Source: Telopea speciosissima (lineage: Eukaryota; Streptophyta; Magnoliopsida; Proteales; Proteaceae). From it: a stretch of DNA of 64,000 nucleotides. Positions 1 to 12,754 of this stretch are shown one piece after another; the stretch's first letter is position 1, and the number at the start of each line of letters is the position of its first letter. The position numbers and the translations under genes are program-made. Under the pieces are notes generated by a model. That model had not been told where the DNA came from, made no database searches, and saw nothing but the letters and a program-made list of their open reading frames with translations. Location of the stretch: positions 1,566,927 to 1,630,926 of the forward strand of contig NC_057925.1 of assembly GCF_018873765.1 (NCBI RefSeq), read 5' to 3'.

Positions 1-245
1 AGAGCCTGATGGCCGCTTGAGACGAGAAATTTTGTTGTAATGCCTTCACTGTATAGTAGAAGCATGGAAAATTTTTGTGTTAAGATCCCCATGTTGAAGC
101 CAGTCGATCCGAGATTTTTAGCTCCACATGGTTTCCTCTCTGGCCAATTCTTCTGCCAAAAGCTTAGAGACACTATCTTGACGATTCTGTGAGTAAGGAG
201 ATAAAGGGAGACTATGCAAATAATCAAGCTCAGTAGTGAGAGAAG

Positions 246-1148
246 CTATATTAGAGTGTACCTGGCCAAAGACTTCATGGTTCCATCACCTAAATATTTT
301 CTTACAATTTTGTTGCTTGTTGAGGAGGTTTTGAGGAGGAGATCCAGAGGAGTCAATAGCCCAAACCTTCTCAGCCTTTTATTCTTTACACTGGGGTTGC
401 CTAAACCACATGACTTCGAACCTGAACGGTCTCTTTCCTCTTGGTTAGTGGCCTTCAGTGTCCAAATAATAGGGAAGTGATCGGAGCCCACTGTGCTTCA
501 GACAGTAACTGTAGCAGCCACATACTTGGCCCTCCAGGTTGGACTAGCAAAAGCTCTATCCAATTTGATTCTAATAGCCGCTGCCCCTCTCCGTTTGTTC
601 CACCAAGTGAAAATAGGCCCCTTAGATTCCAGCTCCATGAGAGAGCAATCATTAGTCATGTCTCTGAATTGTTGCATATCCCGGCTTCCATTTTTATTTC
701 CTCCTTCTTTCTCGCGCCAAGAGAGAAAGGAGTTAAAATCACCTATACACAGCCAATCGTCCCTACCAGAGTGTGCTATATGTCTGAGCTTATCCCAAGT
801 GATGTGACGGTATTGCATAACCGGATCTCCGTAGACTCCTGTGAAGTAGAAAGCATCTCCCACAGTGGAAGAAATCTTGCAATCCAAAATCCGATTATCC
901 CCTGATAAAATGGAGACCTGAATATGGTTATTCCATATAAGGCCTATGCCCCCTGAGCTTCCAGTAGCATCAATAGAGTAACATTCATCCATGCCCAGTC
1001 TCCTTTTGACCATCTCAAGTCTACCCATGATGCACTTGGTTTCAAGCAGAAGGATTATATTTGGTCGAATCTTCTTGGAGAGATCTTTGAGAGCTCGAAT
1101 TGTCAAGGTGCTCCCCAGACCTTGACAATTCCAGCTAATGATTTTCAT
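246..1148 (-). pseudogene. LINE ORF2, apurinic endonuclease domain
   Basis: Starts MKIISWNCQGLG at 1148, the classic first strand of an L1 endonuclease, followed by the ETK motif (LLLETKCIMGRL), the GDFNSFL metal and catalytic motif, the LDRAFASPTW region and the terminal SDHFPI motif. One in-frame TGA at 495-497 separates the LDRAF part (498-1148) from the GSDHFPI part (246-491), and another stop follows at 246. The start codon overlaps the ORF1 stop as ATGA (1145-1148), the usual plant L1 arrangement for stop-and-restart translation. Confidence 0.85.
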
Positions 1149-2044
1149 TGTGACCCGTGGAGCTGATTGGCAGCCTCCGTGGGGGTAAAGGATAAAAAAT
1201 GCTCCATGGGTTGGATAGTTGGGTCATATTGCGAAGGATCTGCAGTTTTGGATTTCCTTGCTCTCTCTTGTTTTGAGACCCCTGAGTGTGTAGGAATGGA
1301 GAGGGGGGAGGCCTGGCTCTTTGTTGGTTTTTTCAATATGGGTGAAGTAGAGGAGGACCTGGCTTTAGTTGATGGTGGTTCGCCAATGGGGCTCAGAAAT
1401 GTTGGGTCGGGGTTCAGAGATATGGGAATCATAGGTGGAGGGGTGATGGGTTAGAGATTGAGGTGGGAGCCACATGGTATGGTCCCATTAGGGGAGAGTT
1501 GGTTGGCTGGTTGTGAAGGATAAGTGGTGTGGGGGGAGTAGTGAGGTGGGGAAGGGTATGTTCGTCTCCTCAGTCGAGACCAGAGACAGGTGGTGGGGGG
1601 TATTTGGGTAATTTATGAGGGATTAATGTGGTAAAGAAGATATTTGATTTATAATTTGGACACCTGTCAATTGTGGGAGTAGAGAGAGGATAGCCTGGGT
1701 TAGCTTGGGCTGGCTGAAAAGCTGTTGATGAAGGTGGGGTATGTTGGGAGTTGATGGGTTTTGGGGGTTGAGGATGGGAATCTAGGGGGGGCAGGGTGTA
1801 ACGATTTTGGGGAAAGGCTGGGGTCATTTGCTGTTGTGAGGCAAGATCTCTTGGGATTGCGATCTGACTCGTAGTGCCAGGTGTACTATCGTGGCTGAGG
1901 GGGTGGTGCGTTCTGACATTCCTCTATGAGCCGTCAGACGCGTGACCAGAGCAGCTGTCCACCGTCTGAGATGTATCGTGAAACGATAGTAGGGCTTCAG
2001 GCATCTTCTCCGACGTTGGGGTCTGTGTTGTGGCAGTGGGTGTC

Positions 2045-3016
2045 TTACTGCGTTTTGAAGAAGGTGGAGTCCTCCAGGAGTAGGGTTAGGGCATGTTCGA
2101 TCAGATGAGGGGCTGGGATTGATCCACAGACATCAATATAGAGAGAAGTAACTTGGCCTGCTAGCGTGGAGGAGCCAGCCGATGTTCTAGTTGTAGGCCG
2201 ACGCCGGGCAAGCTCCAACTCATAGAGGGTAGAGCATCGTTTGTCCTCATGGCCGATGATACCACAATGGTAGCAATAGATTGGCAGTCTTTCATACTTG
2301 ACATGGATAATTACTTTGCTGCCATTCTGCCGCTTGAGATTGAAAGTTCTTCGCAGAGGTTGGTGGATGTCCACAGTTATTCTAGCTCTGATGCACTGTA
2401 GAGGTTCTCCCAAGTATCTTCCATTGATAATTATGACGTGAGTTGGATTGCCTACTTTTGTCGCAAGACGGAAGCCCAGTTCCAGATCAAGTAGTTCGGA
2501 CGACACACCATGAAGTTGGACCCATAAGTCCGTCATATGGAAACCCCAGACACGTTTCTCGTTCCATCGTTCAAGTGTAATGAGGTTCCCTGACACCGTC
2601 CAGGGACTTTCTTCCAGGACATTTGCCAGATCAAGATTGTGACGGAAATGGAACAAGTATTGATTAGGAGCGTAAGGAGAGGAAACAACTCCATACCTAG
2701 TATGCCACGCTGGGATGAGGGCATCATTAATGGCTTGCTTCCGATACTGCTTACCGTCCAGGATGAGTCCTATAAGGGTATTCAACCAATCTGTAGAGAG
2801 TCGGTCCTCTGTTTCTTCATCCACCATGAAGTCGTCATCCTCAGACTCATCAAGGTACTCTTCAGGGGAGGGGGTATCAGTTGGGGATTGTGATTGAAAT
2901 GGGGTATTTGTAAGAGATAGGACATTAGGGTTGAGGGGGATAGCAGGGCCAGTGGTGGAGGGGTAAACAGTGTTGTGGTTAGGAGGAGGAGGGCAGGGGT
3001 TAGATTGGTTGAGCAT
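2045..3016 (-). CDS. LINE ORF1 protein, N-terminal part (DUF4283 plus zinc knuckle)
   Basis: 323 codons open from the ATG at 3016. Residues 1-75 are Pro/Ser/Thr rich and then acidic. Residues about 80-220 match DUF4283, the nucleic-acid-binding domain of plant L1 ORF1 proteins. A CX2CX4HX4C zinc knuckle (CYHCGIIGHEDKRC) follows. The protein should coat the element RNA. The frame stops at 2045, but typical ORF1 proteins go on with a Pro-rich tail. Matching low-complexity frames lie at 1570-1827 and 1145-1432, so ORF1 has been broken by frameshift or stop between 2045 and 1830. Confidence 0.85.
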   Translation of the reverse strand: MLNQSNPCPPPPNHNTVYPSTTGPAIPLNPNVLSLTNTPFQSQSPTDTPSPEEYLDESEDDDFMVDEETEDRLSTDWLNTLIGLILDGKQYRKQAINDALIPAWHTRYGVVSSPYAPNQYLFHFRHNLDLANVLEESPWTVSGNLITLERWNEKRVWGFHMTDLWVQLHGVSSELLDLELGFRLATKVGNPTHVIIINGRYLGEPLQCIRARITVDIHQPLRRTFNLKRQNGSKVIIHVKYERLPIYCYHCGIIGHEDKRCSTLYELELARRRPTTRTSAGSSTLAGQVTSLYIDVCGSIPAPHLIEHALTLLLEDSTFFKTQ

Positions 3017-3230
3017 GGTAGAAGCTAGGAGGTGGGCATGTTATCGGTAGTTGCGGAGGAGAGGGGGGTCGGAGGAGAAATAGGTTGTTTTAGGTCACGC
3101 ATGGAGCGGAGGGATGGACACGCATAGAGCGGAGAAGGGAAAGGTAATGTAAATATTGGCAAGAGATGTGAGCATGTCTGAAGGATAAAGTTTACATTCT
3201 CAAAAGATCTTAAAATCCCTTCTACCAAAC

Positions 3231-4892
3231 AAAAAAAGAAGATCTAAAGCTCCCACCGACCCAAGGCATGTATTTTGGTATCATATACAGGTAGAGGCAA
3301 GGCAAAACTCATGCAATGTAAGAAGTAAGAAGATGAGGCAAATGCTGAGAAAAGGGTGTAAAATGGTTGGTTTGGTTCGATTTTGATTGGTCTAAAATGG
3401 TTTTTATATGTACCAATCCAAACCAAAGTCGATTAGTCAAGTTTCATTGATTTTGGTTTCAAACAAATTTAATTTTGAATTTTATCGAGTTTGGCTCAAC
3501 GGGCTCTAATCAATTAATTCGTTATCGAATTGTTATACGGATTTGATTTTTTAACTATTTTTGATCGATTCAGTCTTCGACTACACCGATTTCTAAAAAA
3601 AACCAAACGAAACCATACAGTTAGGTGTTTAGTTTGGACTAATTTTTGCAGGGTTTGGCTTCGGTTCAATTTTTTTTTTAATTATCAAATCTCATTTGGT
3701 CTAATTGTTTTGGGTTGGAATTTTGACATTCCTGGCTGAGGGTGTCAAATTGGAACCCGAACCAAACTGAATAATTAGAGCTGAACCGAATCAAATAGAA
3801 TTTGGTTAAAATACAAAACTGAGGAACAGAACCGAGGTAGGACTTAGTTACTTTCCGGATCCAACATAAGAACCGACAGTTAAAACCGAAACCAACCTGA
3901 ATTTGGGTACCGATATATTATAATATATTAATAAAGTATTATACCCTTACCAAAAAAAAAAGAGTATAATACTACTATGTAATAGTATATTAATACACTA
4001 TAATACTAATATATTATAATATACTAATATACTATAATACTAAGATATTATCATACACTATACAAGCATCTGAGCCAATGGCGGAGCACGCCTAGGTATC
4101 TACCATACCTACCAAGGGGGCAGAGGTGTCATGTGCCCTGTGAGAGGGCGTAGGAAACACCACCAAGTAAAGATCTTTTTCCCTATATTATATAATAGTA
4201 TAAACTGTGTATGAATTGAACCATAACTATACTAGTTCGGTATGAGTACTGATATTTTAGAATTGAAGCAGGACTTGGTTTGGATCACTCCCAGGAACCG
4301 AACCGAATACCCGGTTCAGGACCGATTTACACCCTTGACCCTGGCCAATGTGAAAGATGAAAAATTTAATCCTCCCTAGTCGATGCTAGGGAGATCACCA
4401 CTTGATTTTATCCCATGGTGGATGCAGCGAGTGTTGAAGCCAAATCATACACATTTATATAATTTGAGAGAAAATGTTCCGATCTAATGATCACTTTCGT
4501 GTAAGAGATTCTCAATTAGTGGTTTTTAAATAGATTCACTTTAGCAACAAAAAAAAAAGAAAAAAAAAGAAAAAAAAGAGAGAAAGATTTTAGAATAGTG
4601 GTAAGTCTGCCACGTATATGGAAGAGCAGAGACCACCTTCTTCTTGTTCATAACGGCCCCACCTTCAAACATTCCACCCTTGAATCGCTTGAGCTTCTAA
4701 TTTTGTTACTTTCTGAAGCTCTAATTTCTATAAAAAAGAAAAAAGCTTTCAATTCGATCGCTGGGAGTTGTTTACAGCTCTGCTCAATAATCCGATATTC
4801 TGTTTCAAAAAAGCAAAGAAAAAATCTTGAACCTCTCCCTGTGTGTGTGTATGTGTGTGCCACACTCAGTCCCTCTCCGTGGGTTCCGAGGG
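3231..4892. other. Intergenic stretch of degenerate repeats upstream of CLD1
   Basis: No gene seen. 3360-3735 is a low-complexity tract rich in TTGGTTCGATTTTG-like words. 3738-4336 is a repeat of similar words on the other strand, opening with GAGGGTGTCAAATT and closing with TTTACACCCTT (see the GGTGTCAA family). Nested in it, 4083-4183 matches the right part of the MITE at 35255-35410. A-rich tracts lie at 4548-4585. From about 4600 to 4892 is the likely 5' UTR and promoter of the next gene. Confidence 0.6.
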
Positions 4893-7800
4893 ATGGCAAG
4901 CACTAGCTCTTCATTCACCTTGACCAATTTCGTTCTTCCTGTTTTCAGTTCACGAGGAAGAAAAAAGATTGCATCATGCAACCCTATGAGAAAATGCCAT
5001 CTCCCCAAAATCCCAATTTCTGTCCCCATTTCTTCATATTCTCGATTAGATTCAAATGGGTATCGTTTGGCCTCCTGTTTGAATGCTTCTTTGGTCGACC
5101 CAGCTGAAGATAAGAGTTCCCCCAATATGGATTCGCTGACTAAGAGCCCCCAACATGAAGTTCTGAGCAGGTAATCCTTCTGGTTTTGAAAATTGGAAAT
5201 AACACAAATTGAAGGGGTTTAGTTTTGTGACTGGGTTTTTATTATTCTCTCTGCATCAAAGACTAATCTTTGTCATATCCAATGATTGCATTATATTGTG
5301 AGTTGAATTTGTATCTGTGCTGCTGCTATGGTGAAGTGGAGTAATCCATCAAACATTCTTTTGGAATTTGGAGATTAATTGAAGCACTTCTCTCTCTCTC
5401 TCTCTCTTATCCCCTACTTATTTTAGAATATTCTTATACAAGAAAGCATGAATTTTAGAATATAGATCCTATACCTTAAAAACCTTCATTATCTGGAGCT
5501 AATCACTGCATGGCCATATCCAAGTTAAGCTCTTTAATTGTTACTTCCTTTTTCCTTGTGGTTTGGGTTTAATGCTAATTCATTTTTAGCGATCAAGTCA
5601 TAGTGTGTCATTTCAACAGTTATAGTCAAGATTCTTATGGTGATGAAATTAATAACTTATTTAGAATGCTCTTTTGTTAGTATTTACCAAAAAAAAAAAA
5701 AAACTTATTCTTCCTCAACTCTTTTTTGTTGTCTATGCTCTTGCAGCACATGGAACTGGCGGGGATATTCTATTCGGTATCAATATTCGGGGAACAGTGG
5801 CCCTGCACTAGTTTTAGTTCATGGGTTTGGGGCAAACAGGTCTACCTCGTACACATTTTCCTTCCCATTACCTGGCATCTAATTCTCATAGGTATTAAAT
5901 ACACATATTGCTTGCTATGAAAATGTTCTCCATTCATTTTGTCTAGTTCATTATGTCTTTCAACTTTATCGGTACCTATTGCATTCTTTGTGCGAATGAA
6001 CTATAATAATTTGATATCTTTCCTTGGAAGATTCAACATTAGATAGAATCTTTGTGAATTTTATTGCTGGTTGTCAATTCAGGAGGCTGAGTTTCTTAAT
6101 CCACATGGTCCTGATGTTCCTTCCATTCATCTTTTGGAATGGTGATGGTGGGGCTAGCCACTTATAAGTCTAAGAACTGTATCCGATGAGAATTCGACTT
6201 AAAATGACCGATTAGGAGATTCTTCATAAATCTAAAGATGTATTTCAATGTCTCTTTTTGTGGGTTTCCTCACTAATAGATATATAGGTCCATAGAACTA
6301 ACCATGTGGGGATAGAAAAGGGGAAACCAAGGGGGAATGAACTTCCTTAGTGACGATACTAAACTGCCTTCATTGTGAAAAAAAAAAAAAAACTATTACC
6401 GTAATCTTCACTGCATTACTGCCTTGAGTATACCTCATGGTCTGTGAATTTAGTACAAACATTTGGTTTGTAAGTGAGCTTGTATTTACAAATGAACCGT
6501 TTACTATATCAAACAGACATCCTGTAAACTAGAATTCCTGCATTTTAAAAAAAAATTAATTGTTGTGCATTTGCTTATTATAAGTGACTTATGTCCTGAA
6601 CCCAATATAGAGGAATGTGGAATTTGGTTTTATGAAAATGCACCACTAGCAACCTCCAGCTATTGCTTAGGTATCTTGGAAAACTCAAACTGCAGCAACA
6701 AAGTGGCCACCGAAAGCAGGTCCTATGTGTGTCAGCTTGAGAATGCACAAATGTAGGGTCGTTGTAAGTATGGATCATTTAAGTGTGTCCTATGAACATA
6801 TCATGGGAACTTGGATAGGGTATGGCTTGAGTACAGAATTTTTTATTTAACAGTTAAGTGTTGGCCCTGGTATGGCTACTCTTTTGAAGTCTCCAGGTGA
6901 CATAGCCTAACAAGTGAAGCATATTTTAAATTGTTGAAACAATAAAGTATCCAAAAAGTTAACAGTTAAATGTATTTCTTTATAGCCTTGGACATTTTTG
7001 GAAATTTAGCTTACAACCAACATGTGGCAGGGTTAGTCTGGCAATGGTTGATGCAGTTGCCTTAGCCTGGCTGGACCGACATGATCCACTTTGGAAACCC
7101 AAACCAAAGGCTGGTCCTAAACCTGTTTTCTGGTCTGGCAAGGGCTGGTAGTTTAGTTTAGGATGCAATATTTGTTGTAGTTTATTTTATTTCATGGGTA
7201 GATTACATAGGAGCTTCTTAGGTAGTTTCCTTTTGGAGTTATTTCTATTTTAGTTAGGTTTCTATTCCTTTGCAAAGCTATTTTCTATTTATTCATTGTA
7301 ATCGTAGGAGAGCAACAGATTTGAGGATTTGATTAATGAAGTTTATTTGTGAAGCTCAGTGTGTGTGAGCGTGAGTTCCCTCTCCCCTTTCCCCTCCTTT
7401 CTTCTAATTCTTCTATTGTTCTCTCTGTGAAGCCCACCATAGCAGATCACCCCCCTGGGTCTGCATTAATGGTTTGGTTTCATAATACAGATTCAATTGA
7501 AAAAAATATGGGAGCTCATCAGCTTGGTAGAATTTTACGTTTAATGTAATTTTGGAAAAAGTCATTATCAATATTGTATCCATATGTTTGTGTGTGTGTG
7601 TGATTGTTTACTCTTTGAATAATATTCCTCACATATTTCATACACTATATTTTTGAGAAAGGAAATGCATTATACATGTACCAGTCAGATACTTAAAAGC
7701 TTCACACATACTTCTTTTTGGTTTTCCCATATATTATATAATGATGATTATTGCCTTTTGATAGTAGTAGTTACTCTTCTATTGTTACTGAGAAAAAAAC

Positions 7801-10800
7801 AAAACTGGATTAAAATCTGTTGTACCCGTATCCTTCAAAACCCATGGAGTTACGCATAATAAAAATTAATTGCATGAGTAAACAGTTGATCTGTATCTTA
7901 AATGGTTTCTACAAAGAAAAAGAAAACGGATGTGGGGGTTGGTTTGTTGCATCTCTTAGATTGTAAATAAAGTAACACATTTTAAAAATAAAGGCTATAA
8001 ATAGTAGGTATAAATTTCAATTTCTAAAATATTAAACATGCATGATGATCAGTTTTACGTGGGCTTTAACATGGGGGTCTGAATCTGAAGTGTGTCCAAG
8101 AGTCACTGACATGGCAAGTGGAATAAAAATGAATTCAAAGACGTCTATATGTATATATTATGCCATTTATTACTTGTAAGGTCAGTTATTTAATTCATTA
8201 CGTACACATCTTGATGATGAAGGAAATATTTGTTTTAAGGATGTACTTGCTTGATCTTTTTATTTGTTTCTAACTTTTGTTCATTTTTTTTAGTTTTCCT
8301 TTTGGCTCTTCTAAACTCTGTTGTGATTCATTGTTGTCCTTCTGAACAGTGACCATTGGAGGAAAAACATTCCAGTTCTTGCAAGATCGCATAGGGTATA
8401 TTCAATTGATCTTATTGGTTATGGTTATTCTGACAAACCAAATCCACGTGAGTTTGGGGTCAACCCCTTTTACACATTTGAGACATGGGCCAATCAGATA
8501 AATGAGTTTTGCATTGATGTGGTTAAAGACGAAGCATTCTTCATATGTAATTCGATTGGAGGTGACCACTTTCTCTGAGTTTTTGTTTCATTTGAGCATT
8601 GTTCTATCATTATTGGACTTTGATTGCTTCTGAAAAAAATCTTGTATGGTTTTTGACATTGTAAAGCTCTCCCTTTTTTTTTTTTTGGTTTTACTTCTCA
8701 TTCCACAGAATTTAGGCCTTCCTTTACTACATTGATGATGAGCTCATTTCTAGATTCTAGGAGTACGGGTCATTATACTGGAATTTTTATCATATTGCAG
8801 GAAACATGTTGATTTTAATGCAATTAGAGAAACTTCATACATAATTGCCCATAATACGGGATATATTTGTATTCACGGCCCCCAGTGGGTTTGATAAGAA
8901 ATAGTTTTTCTTTTTGGCTCTAACTTTCGGTTTTAGATGGCTCTGACTTTCATCTTTTTTGTGTGGAAAGATGAATGTAATGAAGGCCATTACTCCCTGT
9001 GTGTATGTCTAACCTCTGCGGCTACGTTGTTTTAAGGCTTATAGTTTCTACAGGTTTATGCATGCCTTCTTTTCCTACCTTTAGTTTCTTCTTGAGATTT
9101 GGGTTTTCTTTTCATCTTCTTTTATTCATTCCATTCTATTTCTCCTGTCTCTATTTTTATTTGTCCTTCCTCAGATGCTATTTGTTTTCTTTTTGATGCA
9201 CAATAATGCCATTATGCGTAATTTCAACTACAACTCAAGGGGATTCTTTTTTATGTACTCTAATTAGTGTAGGAAGTGCAGAGCTAAAATTAACAGTTTT
9301 CCCCTTAGAATTTTTAACCTCTCCTGAAATTCCAGGCTGTGGTGTCTACCGTCTAAAGAGCAAACTAAAGGCTGTGTCTGGTCGGATGTAAGGTTTTGTA
9401 AATTAATGCAAAGTTGAAACAAAAATGAAATGTAAGTTTGCAACTGATACCAACAATAATTGTTTAACTAAACCAAAAACTTACTATGGCAACCGAAGTT
9501 TTCAACTAATTTACTTAGGTTTTTATAGAAAATAGGACAAAGGAAATATTTTACTTCATTCTTCAACTACCATCTAAATGTTATTATTTTCTATTATGTC
9601 GTTGCCATTTTCTGCTTAAAATATTTTACGTTGCTACATTTTATATTCGAACGATACGAACCTAAAGAAAATTTATGTATCTAACGTCTGGAGCAACAAC
9701 ATTAGCAAAAGGATGCAACAGTCAGAGATTCTAAATTGTAAAAGCATCTGAGAACCGGTCCACGGAGAGCTTAGATTTTGACAAAGTCATCCAATCGGTC
9801 CTCCTGAGATTTAGCAGCCAATCAATTATCCAATCTCATGGCCAGGGTTTGTAAAAATGGAAACTGTTGTGCTAACTAATGTCGCAATGTCCTGGACACC
9901 GTGCCAACTGTTTCAGGGTCAGTGACATCATAATGAGATTAGTAATGACTTAAAATAATGAAGATGGGCAGCTTGAGTAGTTAGAAGTCTCAGAACACAG
10001 ACGGATAGAGAGTTTGAAGTTGGATTCAGGTGATCTCTTCTCCAATTGTAGAGTATCTCTGATCTGGTGGACCTTAATTTTAAGTCATGTTCTTAAACCG
10101 TTGGGTTGTCAAAAACTTGTGTTGTCTGTACTGAAAAAAGATTCTGCTTTCAGAAATAGGCTGCTCCAACTGTTATACCAGCTATTCCAGCCACAGAAGA
10201 CCCTCCTGCATGCTGCTCTGGAACTCCTTAAAAAACACTGCTTGTGAAAATCCCTCTTTGCTTCAATAAATAGGTTATACTTCACCTCTCTTGGTGTCCC
10301 TTTGCCTACTTCTCTGAGTTAGAAAGATGATCCAAAACTCGTAAGATGTTCTTTTTAATTCTATTGTGAGTCCCATTTTACTCTGGAATAATTTTCACTT
10401 GCATCAATATGTAATGATCAGTTTTTTTGCTAAATCTTGGACCCAAAATTTTGGTTTTCTATTTTTTTTTGGGTCAATTGTCGATTCGTTCTTGATGATG
10501 CTTTGGTCTAGTAAGCAGTCATTAGTCCAGTTATCATAATCCTGTTAGAATGAAGCAATAAGAATACTTGTCATCGTCTGCCACAAGTTTTGGATGATTT
10601 AGACTTTTTCTTTCAAACTGTTGTGGAAAATGAGGAAAATTGATTGAGATTTATCCATGATGTTGTGGTCTCTATGCAGGAGTTGTTGGCCTTCAGGCAG
10701 CAGTTATGGAGCCTCAGATCTGCAAGGGCATTGTCCTTCTAAATATATCCTTACGTATGCTTCATATCAAGAAGCAGCCTTGGTATGGTAGACCTGTTAT

Positions 10801-12754
10801 CAGATCATTTCAGAATTTTCTAAGGTGACATTGTTTTAATGGTTTCTCTTTGTCTGCTAGTTGCTATTCTGTAAGTTAAATTGTAAATAGTGATTCTATT
10901 TTGGCAGAAATACTGCTCTGGGAAAATTCTTCTACAAAACTGTTGCCTCTCCACAAGCAGTGAAAAGTATCCTTTGCCAGGTACTCTATCAAAGCACAAA
11001 TGCTTCTCTGCAAGACAAAAGAGATTGCAGGTTAAAAATCTGAAGTAATGGTCAATTTAACCACCGCTATGGTTTATAATAATCCGTGTATTCTGTGTGC
11101 TTTATGGGCTACTGTACTAATTAATAAATAAAATCACCAAATGGTATATTATTTGATGCCCAGGAACAATGTTATGGGCCAAGATGTGTTTGAAACCATA
11201 GTTTCCATGTCTGATGAAGTTCCTTTAAGAAAACTGAACTCAAAGGAAGCAAACCCAGGGGGTGTGGTTAATGACTCCTCTAATGACTGCTGGTTTTCCC
11301 TTTTGTGGGGTGCCTCATGGTTTTAACTCTTGAATGTAGACACCCTTAGTTGTTTGATGAAAGATTGAATGGTGGGTACCTTTTCGTGAGTAACACATCG
11401 GAGTGGCAACCAAAACCCTAAGAGAGCTCCATTCTGATACCATATCATGGTTTTGGTAAAGCTTTCTTGCTCTGGTGTCAATGTGGTGTAGGCTTGTGTA
11501 GTGTACCCTCCCAGTTAGCTGGATTCAAGATGTACTATATTTTGGCCTCTGTTCTCCAAGTGTAGGATTCTAGTTGGTGGTGACATAAAATGTCCTTAGT
11601 GAACCATGCCCTTCGGATATAAAATGTAGATCTCTAATTATGATGCAATATGGTAGTTTGATGAGAAGCTATGATCCATTTTTTCTTAAATTTCTCAACC
11701 TAAAAAGGTCCGTAGTTGGCTATGCTCAGGTTATATGAAGCCTTTTTCTAATGAAACCCACCCAAAAATAAAATACATATAAAAGGGAAAAGGGGGGATT
11801 CCTGGATGAGAAGAGGGCTACCAATGAAAAATTACAATTGATGAGGGAAAAAAGTTTAGTAAGAGAATTACACAATTTTGAATGAGGTACAGTGTGAAAA
11901 TTTATGTTAGGAATTGTGTGGTTTGTATTCGAAGTTAGGAGAGAGTATACATAAAAAAATTGAGAGTCAGCTGAAGCTGTAATAGTCACAGTAGGAACTG
12001 AAATCTCAAGAACATTGTTATTTAGAGAAAACTCCAGTTGAAGAGGAAACTAGGAGCAGCCTGACTACCACACAAGTAAATCAAACAAAATTGTTATCTG
12101 CAAAATATATAAACCACATAGGATTGATTCACTTTATGTCGTACACATCTTTGCTGACTGGTTCTGATGGATTGTCCCCAGTGTTACCATGACACCACTC
12201 AGGTGACTGACGAGCTAGTTCAGAAGATTCTTTTGCCTGGACTTGAGCCTGGAGCTGCAGATGTTTTTCTTGAATTCATTTGCTACTCAGGGGGTCCTCT
12301 ACCTGAGGAACTATTACCTCAAGTAAAGGTCAGACCATCAGCCCAATCTTTAATTAATTTTCTTTTTAATTCATCTCTCTCTCTCTCTCTCATTTTTTTT
12401 TCTGCAAACTTTTTTGCAGTGCCCTGTTCTGGTAGCATGGGGGGATAAGGATCCCTGGGAACCCATTGAACTTGGAAGAGCCTATGGAAATTTCAGCTCA
12501 GTAGAAGACTTCATTGTCCTCCCTGATGTTGGACACTGCCCTCAGGTCTCTCTCTCTCTCCATATTCATACTGTAGTTTTTCGTGATATTTTATGAAAAT
12601 TATTTCTACGGTGTTGATTAGCTTCTAATAGAACTCAATTGTTCTGTTGCTGATGATGAAGGATGAAGCACCTCATCTTGTAAATTCACTTGTGGAGTCG
12701 TTCGTGGCACGCCATGCTTCAGCCAAAACTCGTGCTTCTCTGGAAACTGTTTAA
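4893..12754 (+). CDS. CLD1: CLD1-like chlorophyll dephytylase (alpha/beta hydrolase)
   Basis: Removes the phytol tail from chlorophyll in plastids, making chlorophyllide for reuse during photosystem repair (family knowledge, Arabidopsis At5g38520). Exons by hand: 4893-5170, 5747-5839, 8350-8561, 10680-10824, 10908-10980, 12182-12328, 12420-12545, 12662-12754. All introns are GT-AG and the sum of 1167 nt gives 388 aa. Residues 1 to about 60 are Ser/basic rich, a plausible transit peptide. Seen motifs: oxyanion HGFG (118-121), nucleophile elbow CNSIGG with Ser192, WGDKDPWEP with Asp327, and VGHCPQ with His355, a complete triad. Position 190 of the elbow is Cys where most alpha/beta hydrolases have Gly. 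I recall the Arabidopsis protein having the same ICNSIGG. The start was chosen because ATG 4893 gives the MAS plastid-type N-terminus; upstream in-frame codons are low complexity. Confidence 0.93.
5840..8349. other. CLD1 intron 2, with an LTR-like stretch
   Basis: 2.5 kb AT-rich intron. About 7140-7480 resembles the end of a Copia-type LTR: T-rich text, a TTCATTGTAATCGTAGG-like transcription end region and a polypyrimidine run. No paired repeat or coding domain is visible, so this is only a possible solo LTR fossil. Nothing recognised in the rest. Confidence 0.35.
8562..10679. other. CLD1 intron 3
   Basis: 2.1 kb, T-rich, with no protein domain in any frame that I recognise. A stretch at about 9640-10270 is less AT-rich than its surroundings and may be an old insertion, but I see no terminal repeats. 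Confidence 0.4.
10981..12181. other. CLD1 intron 5
   Basis: 1.2 kb without coding content. Parts near both ends have counterparts in the CLD1-derived pieces inside the PTC52 introns (44740-45725 and 59180-61010), so it helps to trace that duplication. Near 11428-11450 the reverse complement reads like a Copia primer-binding site (GGTATCAGA), too short to support an element. Confidence 0.4.

Larger units (their letters stand above)
1..3230 (-). mobile_element. L1-type LINE, decayed, cut by the left window edge
   Basis: A non-LTR retrotransposon read on the minus strand, 5' end near 3230. ORF1 begins at 3016, the endonuclease ORF2 at 1148, and ORF2 runs left out of the window just before the reverse transcriptase. 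Left of the endonuclease the translation still reads like the linker before the RT (KLLAEELAREETMW near 121-180, then DWLQHGDLNTKIFHAS), with in-frame stops near 130 and 45. With several stops in ORF2 this copy cannot move by itself. The 3' end and the target-site duplication lie outside the window. Confidence 0.9.

Noticed and set aside
11141-11326. Short ORF inside CLD1 intron 5 as an alternative exon
   Set aside because: It lacks matching splice borders and the flanking exons join perfectly in frame without it.
11428-11450. Copia primer-binding site (GGTATCAGA, minus strand)
   Set aside because: Nine bases only, with no recognisable LTR or internal domain beside it.
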